Source: Lanius collurio (Eukaryota > Chordata > Aves > Passeriformes > Laniidae). From it: a stretch of 64,000 bases of DNA. The position numbers and the translations under genes are program-made. The notes under the pieces were generated by a model. The model was given only the letters and a program-made list of their open reading frames with translations, made no database searches and was not told where the DNA came from. The DNA lies in NCBI GenBank assembly GCA_020086605.1, contig JACBWW010000015.1, positions 8,365,251 through 8,429,250 of the forward strand, given 5' to 3'. Below, piece by piece: positions 11,821 through 25,779 of this stretch. Numbering within the stretch: the stretch's first letter is position 1; each line of letters begins with the position of its first letter.

Positions 11821-14800
11821 AGGTACAGTGGACAGGATATAGGAAACAAAACATTTCCTTCAAGACATCCACTTGAAAATCCTCAGAAGTGCAAACACAG
11901 GTGTTCTGCTTGCCAAACAATGTCAGATTCAGTTACTCAATTTGAATGCAAGATTGTGGATTTTTTGGGTATTAGGAGAGTGTATTGTTTTGAAATACAA
12001 AGCAACATATGTTCAATATTTTGTGATTCAACTTGTTCTGTGAACACTGCAGATGCAGTGGTTTTTTTTTTTTCCTCATTCTTTTGTCTCTGTTTTTCTA
12101 CTTACAATTAATTTCTTCTCCTTGTTCTACATACACTCACAAGCCATCAGGTCCTTTCCAAGACAACCACTGTCTAAGAAAAATATGGTTTGTCCTGTGA
12201 CTGAGTCCAAAGTCTGGATGTATTGTATGGCTAATGCTAGGCCAATGGAATAAATGACTGTTGAGTTTCTACTGCTGTATTTTTTTTAACTGGTAATAGA
12301 ATTTGGTTCCCTCACCCACACTGAGCAGTATTTTCACAAAACTTCAGAAGAGATTTCATTCCTCTGCCAGTATGAAATTCATTATAAAGTTCAAAGTTAC
12401 TAATAGAAACAGGTGGATTGACAAATACACACAGAGACAAATTTTCTGAAGAAAACGGGGAAAATGTCTGGTATAGTCACTGAAAGGATGTGCAGAATTG
12501 CACAATTTAATTTTGATGTCTGGATTCTAGCATCCCTCATGACATATTCATCATTTTGCTGGAGCTCTTCTTGAGAGCTTAGGATTCAGCATTGCAGAGC
12601 TTTCTGCATTACAAAGAAAATGCCTTCAAAAAGCATCAAAGTAATTTCCAAGAGCAATTTGGCCTTTTTGTGGGTTAGTTTAGACAAACTGCTCTATGTG
12701 AATATGAAAAAATGGTTTTCATACCGTCTTTCCTCTGCAGCGTCCTAGCGAAGGAGATATCTGTATTTTAGAAGGAAGAGAATCAAAAATGTTCTGCATT
12801 TTTTTATCATAAAGTGTCCAAGCACTTAAAGATAAGGCAAGCAAATCTCCAAAGGTGGTTCAGTGATTTCTAACATTAAGGTATTTATTCCTCTTTCTGA
12901 TCTCAGCATACTCTCATGTTCAAAAACACAGATCTGTCTCCACAGACATGGCCCAGGTGGGCACTTTGTACATATCCCTCTGTGTTTGCACATGTTCATT
13001 TAACTCTCCTGTGAGGAATTGATTCCCAAATCAGCTGAGCAGACAGAACAGGTTTGTGTGGTGTTGGTGGAATGAATCAAAACAACAAAAGAGATTGGAA
13101 AGGAACTGAAAACTCTATAAGAGTTCTGGAAAATGATACTTGGAAATTACCTTCCTTCTGTGCAAGAGCAAGAAAGTAACAGCTTTTTCTGACCAAAGTC
13201 ATAAGCAGTTCAACAAAATTATCAGTAAAAGGTGAGGCTGCCTTTATCAAATTATGATGTGTAAACTTCAGGCAATTCAGTCTTGTGATGGAAAAAACAT
13301 TCTGAAGTATGAACAACCTTCTAATAATATTTATTCAGTAAGTCATTCTGCTGATAACAAACAATCCAAGTCAGACTCCTTAGTCTGAATATTTCCCATA
13401 GGGAATGTCTACTAAAATAAAATGCTTTTTTTATTGGCTAATCACATGCTGTGAGCTAGCTATACTTTTGCAAAGATATCCTTTGTGTGCAACTTTATTA
13501 AATAAAAATTTCATGAGTATTTTGATTTGCTGTGATTTTATTGGATGTGTTACATTTAATTTCAATAATATATGATATAGTAATGGAAGGGATACTTCTA
13601 AACATAAAAAATTCTTTCTCCAAAGCCTCCAGTCTCTCTCTGTGTATGTATTTCAGAGAGGTCACAGATGTAATCTTGTCTAACTTCTGGTAGTTTTACT
13701 TGTAGTACTTACTCTAGGGAACCATTTTGTGTGTATAATGATGATGCCTTGCATTGGTGAATCTGGTGGGGCTTCTGCTGTAAACTGTACATCTCATCTT
13801 GATCTTGGGGGGCTCTATCCTTTGGGGGACTCTATCCTGTCTGATTGTTCACAGCTAATGTATGTAACTACTTATATGGGAAGCATAAAATATAAAGGAG
13901 ATCATTTAAAGAACCAAGCAGAAAGTAATACTTTTGAAAGTAATACTTCCAAATTTTTTTTTTCATTTTTCTTATGCTTCTGAATTAATATAATATCCAA
14001 TGTTCAGGAATTCCTTGAAAAATATCTCTAAGTCTAAAGTGTGCTTTTAAGACTTTTTCTCAATCTAAAATTGTGTTTAAGAAGAGTAGAAAAGAAATTA
14101 ATGTGACAGCCTCATCATTCAGTCCTGTGTAAGCCCTGTTTTCTTGCTTGAGCTTTGATATAGTGATTTTTCTGCTATTTTGTTGCTGAGTCTCTTCAGA
14201 GAAAACTGCCATTGCTCCATGGCCAACTTTATCTTGAAATACCAGCAGGCATCCAGGGGAGAATGTTCATGTGCAGCTCTGCCTTACAGGTCCCCATTCT
14301 GCCTGGATGTCTCAGCAGGGAAGTCTGTTCCTAGGATCCAGTGATCTGGTTCATAAAAATACCTAATTTCTCTCCCTTTCCGTTCTGTAACACATGGAAA
14401 TTGGAACAAATGGTAAAAATTTACCTAACCCATGAATCTATCCCAATACTTTTCAGAGAAAGCCTGTAATCAGGTTTTCCTGTCTGTTCTGGGACTGATA
14501 TGCTCCCCATTGTCTACACTTGCTTCTCTGCTCTCTTGTTTCTGAGATTATGGGAAAATAAAAGGTTTATCAGTGTGTCTTTTTATGTTTAGAAGGAGAG
14601 GAAATAAAGAGATAGTAGTAACACCATTTATTTTGGAGTATTTTGATGTAATTCAGTGGATCAAAATTAGAAACTTAAGTGTCCCCTCTGCTCAAGTGGT
14701 TCATTAGCCTGACTAATCTGTGATGGGTACATTATATTAAGCCCACATATCTATTGTAAACATCTGCCACAGCTAACAATTATCTTATCTGTTAGATTTT

Positions 14801-16174
14801 CTTTATAATGCTATCAAAATAATGCATTATTATTGCAAATATCATAATTGCCAATTACAATCACTTAAAAGAACTTCTTTTATAGCTTACCTTATAATGT
14901 ACTACCATTAATATGAGACAACATATTATATGCAGATGCAGTGTCAATCATTTAAATACAACTGGTGGCAGTAAATCAGTAGAAGAAAAGAAACCGAATT
15001 TCTTGACTTCTCTAACTGAAAGTGATCTATCACCTTTTTCAGACAGAGTTATTCTTTCTGTCTTCCTTAAATTATCAGGAATAGATTATAGAATCACTGT
15101 AACTAAGAGGGGAAAAAAAAACCTAAGAAAAAAACTTCTTTTAAGTTCTTAACTGTCTAGTAAAGGATGCAAGATACCAAATTGCAGAAACCCAAATGTA
15201 TTACTAATCCTGATTCAAGAGCAATTACTTTAAAAAAGCAAATATGTGCAATATAATTTTATTAGAAGAAATACTTTACAGGCAAGACTGGACTAATTAG
15301 TCAATTATACTTGCTATTAAAATAAGGGAAAAATATTTATCCTTTAGAAAATTCTATATTGATTTGCAAATTTGTTGAGAATGTGCATTCAAAAAGACTT
15401 TGAAGGGAATGAACCATTATTCCTACTAATACTAATATAAAGAAAATCCTTAGTGAACATAATGATAAGTATGCCAGGTACAGAGAGCAGTTTCATATTT
15501 TGTCATGAGCTAGTAGCTTCAATAGTTTCCAAAATGGAGATTTAAAATATCACTATAAATGGTTTTTTTTTCCTTAAAGAGCACTTAAAGAAGCCATTAG
15601 TATATTGTACAACTTTTTGATGGGAAGCAATCACTGGTAACTCTTCCTGTGTTATAGCTCTTGTAAGGTAGCATTTTTTTGCTTTAAAATATTTTTCACA
15701 CTATGAAAAAACCCAAATGTTTATAAATGATGAAGCTATTCAGTTACTTTATGTGGCTACACATGGTCTTGTGAAATTATAACCCCCCCCCAAAATAGTA
15801 CCAGAAGTAGGTGTCTTCTGAAAAATTCACATTTTTAACTTTAATACAGTTGGGTAATAGTATGTAATTTAGTTTCTTGTGTAGCAGCTCAGTGCAAGCA
15901 TTAAAACCCACCTACAGGACCTCACAAGGAGGCTTGTTTTTTCTTGAAAAGTTGAAAATTATGAGAAAGGAACTGATAATTTTTTATACTTTAACCTGCA
16001 TTTCATACATTTGATATATATCATAAGTAGCACCAGGATTAGACCCAAATCACAAATAACTTATCTTTAGATTTATTTCTACCAATGGAGGGAAATGGAT
16101 CCCAGCATACATGATGATAACTCAAGAGGAAGGAAAATTTTGAAAGATTTCAGAGAACAGATAATTATACTCAC

Positions 16175-16192
16175 ATAATCTCCACAATACAT
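16175..16192 (-). CDS. ANXA10: ANXA10 exon 1 coding part (start codon)
   Basis: The coding part of the first exon is only six codons, ATG TAT TGT GGA GAT TAT, reading MYCGDY, directly followed by the donor GTGAGTATA. Human ANXA10 begins MFCGDY and also has a phase-0 junction before the QGTI segment, so this is a strong match despite its length. The start has A at position -3. Splicing to exon 2 gives MYCGDY-TQGTI, in frame. The exon is far too short for ordinary gene finding and was located by searching for the expected peptide next to a donor. The 5' untranslated part extends to higher coordinates. Confidence 0.9.
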
Positions 16193-16470
16193 TTTGATAG
16201 GAGTCTTCAAGTTCTGTTGAGATAAAATAGTAGCTTCCCTAGACTAAAAGTAACAGTAAACAAAATTGTTATAATTGAACCTTGTTCTCTTTTGGAGATT
16301 TGAGAGAAGACATCCAGTCAAACTGATACCAAGTACATTAGGCTGCAAAGTAACAATGGAGCAGAACACCTCTTCGTACCTTGCGTCCTTGGGTTTTATA
16401 GATTTACTGTATGCTTAGTCATTAATCATGTATTGAATAAGTGTGATTGTAATGTAAGTAAACAGAGTCA
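16193..16470 (-). promoter_or_regulatory. ANXA10: ANXA10 5' UTR and probable promoter
   Basis: Upstream of the start codon, the minus strand has a TATA-like box (TATAAAA, 16394-16400) about 200 bp away. That would place transcription start near 16365-16370 and give a leader of about 175 nt, if no leader intron exists. A forkhead-type site (GTAAACA) is seen at 16256-16262 and another at 16458-16464. FOXA factors drive many foregut and stomach genes, so these fit a gastric gene, but the sites are short and unproven. No CpG island is present, which fits a tissue-restricted TATA promoter. Confidence 0.5.
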
Positions 16471-19400
16471 TTAGCACAACACCTTCTGTTCTGCTATGTT
16501 GATTTTAGAAATCAGGGTTCAGCTATTCACAGAGTGAAATGCTCACCCACCTAAAAGTGCTTGTGTTAATGATTTACTTTTCAGTTTGGGTCTGGTCTAG
16601 TTACTTTTTTCCTTGTGCAGAAATCACTCAGCTCATCACTTCTTCTAATAACTATTTGTAGCTGGCAAGCACAGGAAGATGCTTTATGGTCCTTGTATGT
16701 CACCCAGAGTAATCAGGTAGCCTTAGTAGAATTCTGTAAATGAGGATCTTTTCATGCAAGTTATAAATTGCAAAATCCTGCAAAGAGCTGATCAAAAATC
16801 CTGTATCATTGCTCTGTTCAAGGACTTATACAGAATCCTAACTATCCAACAGACAGTAAACTCTTATTTTTCATAGCTAATACCATATTCTTCTGCTCAT
16901 GATATTGTAATAAACCATTGATAAAATATGAATTTTTCTCACAAATAATAAAAAAAAAGGAATATAAATTAGAGGAACATTAAAATAGAGGTGTAGAATC
17001 AGTCTGTATGTCCTCTATTACAGCTTGAATGGAAGGCATTGGCATCCTGGTTGAGTCCATTATGGAGGGATAATGTTTTTTCAATAGTTTTACAGTAATA
17101 GTACCTCAAAATCTGACTTAAATTACTCCAAGTTTTCTTAGTTTTCTTAACTTATCCATCACAGGGCATCGAAGCACTTATTAAAACCTGCATGGGCTTT
17201 TTTCCTTACAGTTTAGGAGGACTTTGCAAAGAATAAAAAAAAAACCCCAACAACTTTTTTTGTAGCTTTCATACCTTAGCAGCTCTTCTAATCATTTAAA
17301 GCTGTCTCAGGGCTTGTATAAAAGCAGCAGTATTGATTGGAGTGTAAGGTTTTGTGTGTCAGCCCATGTTATTGTGCAAAGGCTACAGGTGCATCCTTAG
17401 AAACAGTTGAGAAAGCTTCACAGAGAAACATGTGAAACGTGGGCTTCACAATGTCATGCCTTTCCTTTCTCTTTTTTTCATTAGGGCTGTGATAGATATT
17501 TTACTCTATTGCAATTGTAAATACTTTATTCTCTATACCCCAAGTGCTCTTTAAGCATGGTTGGGGAATACAGTTCCACTATACAGATAAGAAAAATGGT
17601 CCATAAAGAATCTGGTCTGGCTGGTTAGAGGTGCTGAAGGTGGTACTTACAGTAGGATTCAGTCTCCTGATGATATATATTTTAAAGCAGTGATGAGAAT
17701 ATAAGAATATTTTAAGCCTATCTTTTTACAGATTCCTAATTTTATGTCTATTTTCTTGCTGTGATTAAAATGTACTACAGTTAACCTTCAGTAGAACAGA
17801 AAATGAATTAAGTTTATGGGATTATGTTTTAGTCTGCTTGTGTCAAAATCTTCAGGAACCATAGGGTGTAAATAAGTAGTCAAAACCTGTTGTTCTATGA
17901 AATATTCATACCTGACATGTAACATGACAAAAGCACTTAAGTGATTACTGGAGTAGATTCTGTTCTTAATGAAACTTTCAGAGAAAAGCTGTGAGAGTCT
18001 AGAAAAAATGGGAGAGAGGTTTCAACCTCCTTTTCCCTTTGAATGCCCTTTGGCTGTCCTTTCCTACCATCTCTCCCCAAAGGTGAGAGGCAAGGCTTAC
18101 CAACAAGGAAATGAATAACAAATTTGTCCATGCAATGCTCAGCAAAATGGGTCCAGTGTTTGTGTACCAGAGTGAGCCGCACCTTCACATTTTCTTCAAG
18201 TGAGTAGGTCAGAGATGTGAGTGATTTCTAGGGCAGAAGCTTATCCTGTCTTTTAGGGGAAAACCAAAGAAGTTGTTTTCCAAGGGGTTTTTGGCAATCT
18301 CACTTATGAAAAGAAAAGACTACTTGGAAATACTGCAGAAAAGATCAGCAATAATTACTTAAATGGAAAGACAGGAAACACTTGTTTTTTTAGACTAAAG
18401 AAAAGTAAAGGAGACCTTAACAGTTGAAGAAAATAAAAGATGTTGCAAGGGGAAGGGGGAAAAAAAATGTCTTCCAGTTCATAATGAACTGGACAGATCA
18501 AAGCCTATTTTTCTGTTTCACCTCTATTTAATTTTTTGCAATTCTCTCCCAATTACAGGGTGATATTTTCATTATTATTCTGGATACTTGGTTGCTTTCC
18601 TTCCTCTTTTTCCTGCTAACACTTTTCCTGTTTCTATTTGTACTTAATTTTCTGCTCCTTCACTTTGTTACCTGTTCTTTTTAGGACAATCTTAATTCTT
18701 TTCTGTTGAAGCAAGAAGGGTTTGGTTCCTCTTCTTCAGGTCCCTACAACCAATGGAATTTCTTACCTTTGCTAATGGTTCTTCCCCTGTCCTGCTCATT
18801 GATGTGCTTAGGCTTAGACATTGCAACTGAACATTTACCTGTTATTCTAATGGAAACCTTGAGTAAAAATAATGAAACATAATAAATTTTTATTAGCAAT
18901 CCATCTAAAATTATTTATGTAAATTGAGAAGTAATATTATTAAATATGTCATTATTCTGTTTGTTTCCCCTGAAAATTGGCTTTCAGTGGATTAGTTATA
19001 TATAAGTTAAAAACAAAATTCACATTATTTGTATAATAATCTTCAGGTATTGCTGTGGAGTCTAATCAAATAATTGAAATGTTTGTCCAGTATTACTCCA
19101 GCTGCAAGCAGTAAAACATGGAACTTTGTGCTGCTGAGCATGTGGTTCCTGTGGTGGAAAGAAAATCTGAATATAACTGGAGCTGGTGTAATTTCTAGCT
19201 CTCACCAGAGTACGGAATGCATGAGCATAGTACAGAGGTCAAGAAGAAGTGGTGGAAATGTAATCTCTAGCTCTAGTATAGTAGCAACAACCTTGGGCAT
19301 TTGAAAAATGTCTGTGGGATTTTGTGTAGAATGTGTAGACTGTGTGTAGGATCTTACTCACCATGATTAAATGCAGTATTTGATGACAAATACCTTAACA

Positions 19401-22400
19401 CAATGAATCACTGTAGGACCTATGACTCAAATTTAAACTTTTGCAACTCCCAAGTCTTTATTTATATTACTAAAAGAACTTGGGCACCTTTATACCTATC
19501 AATTCCACTTAGGGCTGCAAGGGCCAAGATCTGCCTTCTTTCTGAGAAGAGCTCTGAGCATGATATGTGTACACAGGAGGCAGAGATACTGTGAGGGCTG
19601 TGGTGCCAGTACTCTGTGCCTTGGGAAAGTGACTGCCAGTTCCCACTTGGGATATAGCCATGACAGAAGGCTGACCACAAGAGATAATACAGACTATTGA
19701 AGAAGGGAAAAGGGTTTGAATGAGACAGTAGGTAATGAGAGGTAGTAGTGGGCGTAGCTTTATAGAAACAGCACAAGCACAGTGACTTAGTGAGTGTAAA
19801 ATTGTGGTTTCACCATTGTGTCAATGTAATTTAGAATTGCAGTTTCTGGTGGTTCATCAGCGGAATTAAAAAAAACTTGGGTGTACAGATTGCGTCGCAG
19901 TCCTGAATGTCACTCAATTGGATACTGGGGAATTATGCTAACCTTGCTCTGATTATTTTTACTTTCTAGAATTACTCTCGCTTAGAGTTTTAGACTGTAA
20001 AGTACTCCTGAGTTTCAATGAAGTAGTAGTTGCTTAGTAGTCCACTTTGACAACAGCTAACACAATAGTTTTCAAAATAACTGCTTAGTGGTCACCCAAG
20101 ACTAAACACTGACATATAAGGCAAAGCTCTAGCTCTCCAAATTACCAACTTTGCCACTACCAGAGATGCCTTCATTTTAAAGTATCAGTGAATAGATTAA
20201 AGGCAGAGAAGATATAGTCTACTTTACTTAAATTTCTTATAGTACTTACTGGTTCCCACAAAAATGGCAGGGTTTTTCCAAAATGCAAAACACAAAGCTC
20301 TGCAGCACACATTTCATGACATCCTTTTGTGCCACCTCAAGCCATGAGGTAGCTGCAAGTCTCCTTAGCTGGAGGGTAGAGCCAACATCATCATTGCCAC
20401 CATTCACAGTTTTGGTGCCCCAAAGAGAGATGCTGAAAGCAAAGGTCCAGTCGATCTCTCTTTCCTCTTTCTTTTTTTTCTTCTTCCCAACCTGCCATGT
20501 GAATACAGAGACAAAGGCAATAACTATGTTCAGGTCTTTGAATCTCAGGTAATGTGCTACAGGGATAATTTAGTTGGAAGGAGTTAGGGATTGCACCAGA
20601 AGCTTCATAGGGAATGCTTATTCTCTGGAGCACGTGTGCTCGCCAGCACCCCTGGACATGCTGATCCCCTGATTATCCATACTGGGTGGGTCCCCATTTA
20701 AACTAGATGTAACAGCTCAAGAGCAAAATGCTGCATTTTTGTTCCCTTCTGAAGCTGGGGTGTGATAAGATTGCTTGTCTCTACCTGTGAGCTAGGAATA
20801 GCTGGGAATTTTTCACTGCAATAAAATTTCCCAATTATTTGCCTTAAAAAAAGAAAAGAGAAAAGGAGGCAGCCAAGCTTAATTAATAGTCAGTATGCAA
20901 CTTCAATGGCAATGAGTAAATGCTGGTAGAATAAGAATCTGTCCTTGGTATTGTCTTCCTATAGACATTTCATTTTCTGACTGTGCACCTTTCTGGGAAG
21001 CAGGTTGTCTATGCCAAACAAGTAAAATACGTATTTCTTGAATCTTTGCTGTTACCATGGCACATAGCAATTGGTTTTAAGAATTATTTCACTTATAAAC
21101 TGAAATGATTTTTATCCTGTTCAGAGAAGTTGTTTTGTTTACAGAAGTTAGTTTAAAATGATTAGTCATGGATAGGATGGTAAAGCACACAATACAGATG
21201 TAGGGAAATGTCACTGTTATTGTTTTTATGACTTTAAATAAAACACATATTTGTCAAACAAGTGCATAGCACTTATATTGCCTCAAAGATTGAGTATACA
21301 ATAAACCCATTCTGCTTTGTCTAAAATATTATTCCTTTATTTGGAAGTTGCCTTTTTTTTTTCTTTTTGTGCTGACTGTTTCTATCTAATCCTGTTTTGC
21401 TTGTTTATCTCTCAACTTTTATATTTCCCAAGATTACAGTAAAGCTGAGCACAAAATTAATTAGTGGAAAGAACAGACATTCAACTGGGTAAATTAAAGG
21501 CAAGGTCTTTCCAAAACCAGTTACTTACACGTTGTATCTCATCTTAACACTCAATGATTATGTTTCTCATTTTATCATATGCTATCCACAGAAAACTAGG
21601 ATTATTTTTTTCTTTCCCAAATGACGGAAATAGCTAAGCAATTTAAAGAGCAGTTTAGTAAAGAGAGTTGTCCTTTGAGGCATAAAGAGCCCTTACAAGG
21701 GTCCATCCAGCATTGTGTTTGCAGCTTTTGCCCTTAAAATGTATGCAAATAATTTCTTTTAACTTTTTTTCCTAGGAGTTCTTCTCTTAGCAATTTCCTT
21801 CCAGTAATTTCTCTTAAAAACTCAAAAGGAAATTAAAATTTATAAGAAAAAATCTAAGCTTTAAATATATTCACTATAAAAATGAAATATTTGTATGAAC
21901 TACAGACAGATTTCTGCTGACATAGAAAAACTGGCTGTAGTCCAGCCCCATGTGAGCTATTTCTTTAGTGACTTTTTTTAGTGAAGGTTAGGCTGTTCAT
22001 GGGGTAGTTGGGCAGGAGAGTTAGTTTTTTTTTTGGGAAGAGAATTAATTTATACCTGAGACAAATTTAAAATTATAGAATATACAGAATTTATCTATCA
22101 TGTATTCAGGAAGTTACATGGTGAGGTAGTGGAAATATGGGTGAGTGGAAATGAGTTCTTCCTAGGAGTTTTTTCTTATGCTTAAGTAGAATTGCTCTGA
22201 ATACTATTTATAATAGTCTCCTAAATGTTTTTCATACTGTTCAAAAATGCCTTGATTTATTAAATTAAGTTTACAAAATTAACTTTTGCTATAGAGCCAT
22301 AGCAGAAGAAAAGGGCATTCCTTTGAGAAAAGATACACAGAAAGGAAAAAATAATAGGAAAGGTCAATAAACTGGATAATTATCCCAGCAGTAAGGTTCC

Positions 22401-25400
22401 TAAAACTGCTATCTAAAATATTACTGCAAAATGAAAGGGAAACAGATACCAAATTTCCTCAATATGAATTTGTGTAGATGGCAGCAGTGTTTCATAAGAT
22501 TCTTGATACAATGGTGTTCCAGTTTAGATTTAATATGGTTTTATGAAAATGCAAGGATGAACTTTTTGTTCTAATAAAGTCTTTTATTATTAGCTTTATT
22601 AATTTCATGGCATGTAAATTGTACATGTAACTTACCCAAAACAGTTTCAAAAATAAATCAGATAATTATACATATGTAATTTACTGAAAGCACTTGGAGG
22701 ATTTGATGTTTTTATGAAGAACATTTAAGAATTACTTTAAGTATACAATGAAATGCTCACTGTGCTCCCACAGATAGCATATTACTTTTTAAATGAAACG
22801 TATACACACAAAATATGATTATTGTGAATTTAAGCAATTTGTTAAGCCCAGCTGTGTTTGGAAGATGTTGCTGTAACTTTCTACATTAATCCTGATTTAA
22901 GTGTTGTTAAATCTTGTCATGTGTTGGGAGTTATGCCAAAATCAGCATATACAATCAATTAGTGATTATAGACCACTGATTTATAGGAACACTTGCAGAA
23001 ATCATAATGAATGTATGATTTCATGTATGCTGTCAAATTAAAGCACTGTTTCCATTATGCAAGCACTTGGAGATGATGGGACATTTCTCTCCTGCATGTT
23101 TGCACTGCCAATGGATATTGCTCATCTCCCATGCAAGTGCTCAGAGAGAAGCAAAGTGGCTGTGGGTGTGTATGTGGGGCGATGATGATTTAGCTGGAGA
23201 GAGCAGCTTGTTTGTGAGCTTTTGTTTCTTGAGAGGGACTCTTTTGTTGTAATGGCATGCTTAAATCCATTAGCATGTCTCTCACCATAAAGACTGAGAA
23301 ATACAATTAGCAAGTTGTTTACAGCAGAACTGCAACTGCTGTGACTAAAGTGTTATTGATAGAGTGAATGAACTTCTGAGAATTGTTTTCCAAAGATTAG
23401 TTTAATAAAAATTTGATATGATGCTACAACTTAGCCTTGATTAGTTCAATGTAAGGCTTGATATTATTTTTTCACTATCTAATTGCTTCACATAAAAATG
23501 ACATGATATTTTGCTTACATTATTCCAGATAGTTTAGCCTGTTCTTACCTCTTTTAATCCTAGCAGTTCTATTAGCCTTGGAGACTGGAAGCTGCTTGAT
23601 GCTAAGCACTGTTGAAGTTTCATTTATTTGGATGCCTGAATCTGAAGGAAGGCATGATAATAATACTTAAGCTAGAACAATTTTCTGCTAGGAAGTGAAG
23701 TCAAAAGGATGTAAGTGAAATGTAGTGCATAGAGCAGGAGAAAGACTAAAATTAATGCTGTTTATTAGCCTAGTGCCAGTCATCTGTTTTTAAATTCTTT
23801 GCCAATGCTGATCGTCACAACTCATGCTTAAACAGAAGCTGATTTTATCTGGCTTGTGCATTTTCTGAGTGTGTTCTCCTTGTTGCCCTAGTGACTGAAG
23901 TAGGGTTGGCACTAGCATATACACTTTCATCTGAAAAAAATAATTATTTATGTCTACTATGCCTAAGGAGGAAAGCTTAGAGACATAGCTAGTAGCATAA
24001 GCCTAACTTTTCAAAGCTGGCCATGAAAAGAAAGAATCAACTTAAGCTGCTTCCATTGTCGAGAACATGGCTATTTTCTGTGATAGTCTGAAGTTAAGAT
24101 TTCTATATTTTGACCATAATTTTTAGTGTAGTGAGAAAGACAAAAATACCCCAAGGGGACTTTGGGATGCCTGCTTTGTGCTCTTAAATATGCAACTAAT
24201 GGACTGAGGCTGATGGACTGTTCCGAAGGAAAGTTGAATGCCCTATCTGTATCTCCATCTTCCCTCCATAAGTGGGTATAACATTACCTTTTCTAAAATT
24301 ACTTAGATGCTGTTCATGAAGAGCATTAAGAACTGATACATGTATCTTTATCTTGTATGCAGTATATTACTCTATGAGTGTAAATAACTTACAAAATGGG
24401 AGGCAGGAAACACTACATTAGGCTGAAAACATTATGAGCTTGATTTCCAGTTTCTCCATGGAAAAGAAGGTATGAATACACTTTCTTTTATTGTTCAGAA
24501 GAAATTGGAGGCTTTACTTATGATCAATTTAATCTCTGTATTGAAAGATCACATTAATTTTTTTCATACTTTAAAAGGCAGAGGCCTCCAGACTGCAGAA
24601 TTTATGTACACTCAAACACAATATTAATTTTCCTCTGTATGTAGAATCTTATATTTAAGCCTGAGGATGTTCACTGCTGTACAGAATTTTTGTCTTGTAG
24701 AAACTTGCACAGCTTGGATTATAGTTCCTTCTTGTTCTTTCCAAGCCATCACATTTTTGTCAAAACAAGTTATATGTTCCTGCAGTATTTAGGCCCTCTG
24801 TTGAACATCTCTTTACAAAGAATAGCCATTACTGCATGATGCTGGGAAACCTATTTTCCAGGTATATTTAATCCATATTTTATAGTTATCTCTTTACACT
24901 TGGTGTCATTTAAGTGTTTCAAAAGAATTACACAATCCTTTTGTTCGTCTATCAATAAGAAACCTACTCAGTGTCTTTGCATTTTCTTGAGGTTGTGCAA
25001 AGTTTCTAATAAAAAGATAATTAGAGTAACTTCAGCAACATTCAGTCCAAATTCTGCAAAATCTGTCATTAAAACTGTAATCAGTGAATCTCTTTTTCTC
25101 TATTCTGCTTTTTTTCCTTCTTTTCTATTGTGTACTGCTTCCAAACGTACAGATGACTCATGTAAACATTTCAGCCTTGTACATAATAGTTTATGTTTTG
25201 ATTCAATATCTATGATCTGACATTTTCCTCATTATTGACTGTTTGACTGAAGATTTCACAGAAGAGACTATAACTTGAATACAGCCTTGTTTATACTCAT
25301 GATAGCTGTTTATCTTTGAACCAGAATTGACCAAAACTTTGATTACAGATATTTCTGTGTTTCTCTGGCCCTGGTGTAAGAGTCATGGGTTAGCTTTTCT

Positions 25401-25779
25401 TGGCAAAGCACAAAATCCAGACAGAACCTAAAGAAATTACTTCACGTCCTTCAAAAATACTACTGCTTTCCAGCATACAGTGGGATTACTAATTCCAGTC
25501 GATAATAACACAAGCTGTGAGAAGACTGTGAGCCTTTGCAGCTTTGTGCTGGTGGCTAAAGCTGGAAGTGTATGTGGCAAGTGTGGACACAGGAGTATTA
25601 TTGACCAAATGAATCTGCTGACATACTACCATGCAAAAGCAGAAATATTCAGTTGTCCCAAGTATTGCTAGATTTTAAAGAACAAAAACCAAGATAATAC
25701 TCATCTGGGTTTAGGCTGTTCTTCTAATATGAGAACAAAGAATGAAATTTTGAGCTCTGTGAGGACTCTGATGAAATAA
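16471..25779. other. Intergenic region upstream of ANXA10, nothing identified
   Basis: About 9.3 kb of AT-rich sequence with low CpG content. I found no convincing exon, LTR or CR1 end. The open frames here (for example near 19.1, 20.3 and 24.9 kb) show no known domain and no splice context I trust. In human the neighbour upstream of ANXA10 is SPOCK3, divergently transcribed; no SPOCK3 exon was recognised. Confidence 0.6.

Larger units (their letters stand above)
5525..16174 (-). other. ANXA10: ANXA10 intron 1
   Basis: A 10.65-kb intron between exon 1 (donor GTGAGT, 16169-16174) and exon 2. It holds a CR1 LINE 3' fragment near 10.9 kb and a long AT-rich imperfect palindrome near 11.6-11.8 kb. 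A small tandem duplication of about 17 bp (TTGTCATACTTTAGAA, twice) is at about 8876-8909. The rest is unassigned AT-rich DNA. The open frames are short and scattered and I support none as a gene. Confidence 0.8.

Noticed and set aside
12720..12830. Strong acceptor-like tract CTTTCCTCTGCAG on the plus strand followed by a 23-codon open frame
   Set aside because: It lies antisense in ANXA10 intron 1, has no donor and no partner exon, and its peptide is not recognised.
20230..20300. Minus-strand GCCATTTTTGTGGGAACCA before a GTAAGT donor, somewhat like the first codons of ANXA10
   Set aside because: It has no in-frame ATG at the right place. The segment at 16175-16192 gives an exact MYCGDY with a phase-0 donor and is the better match.
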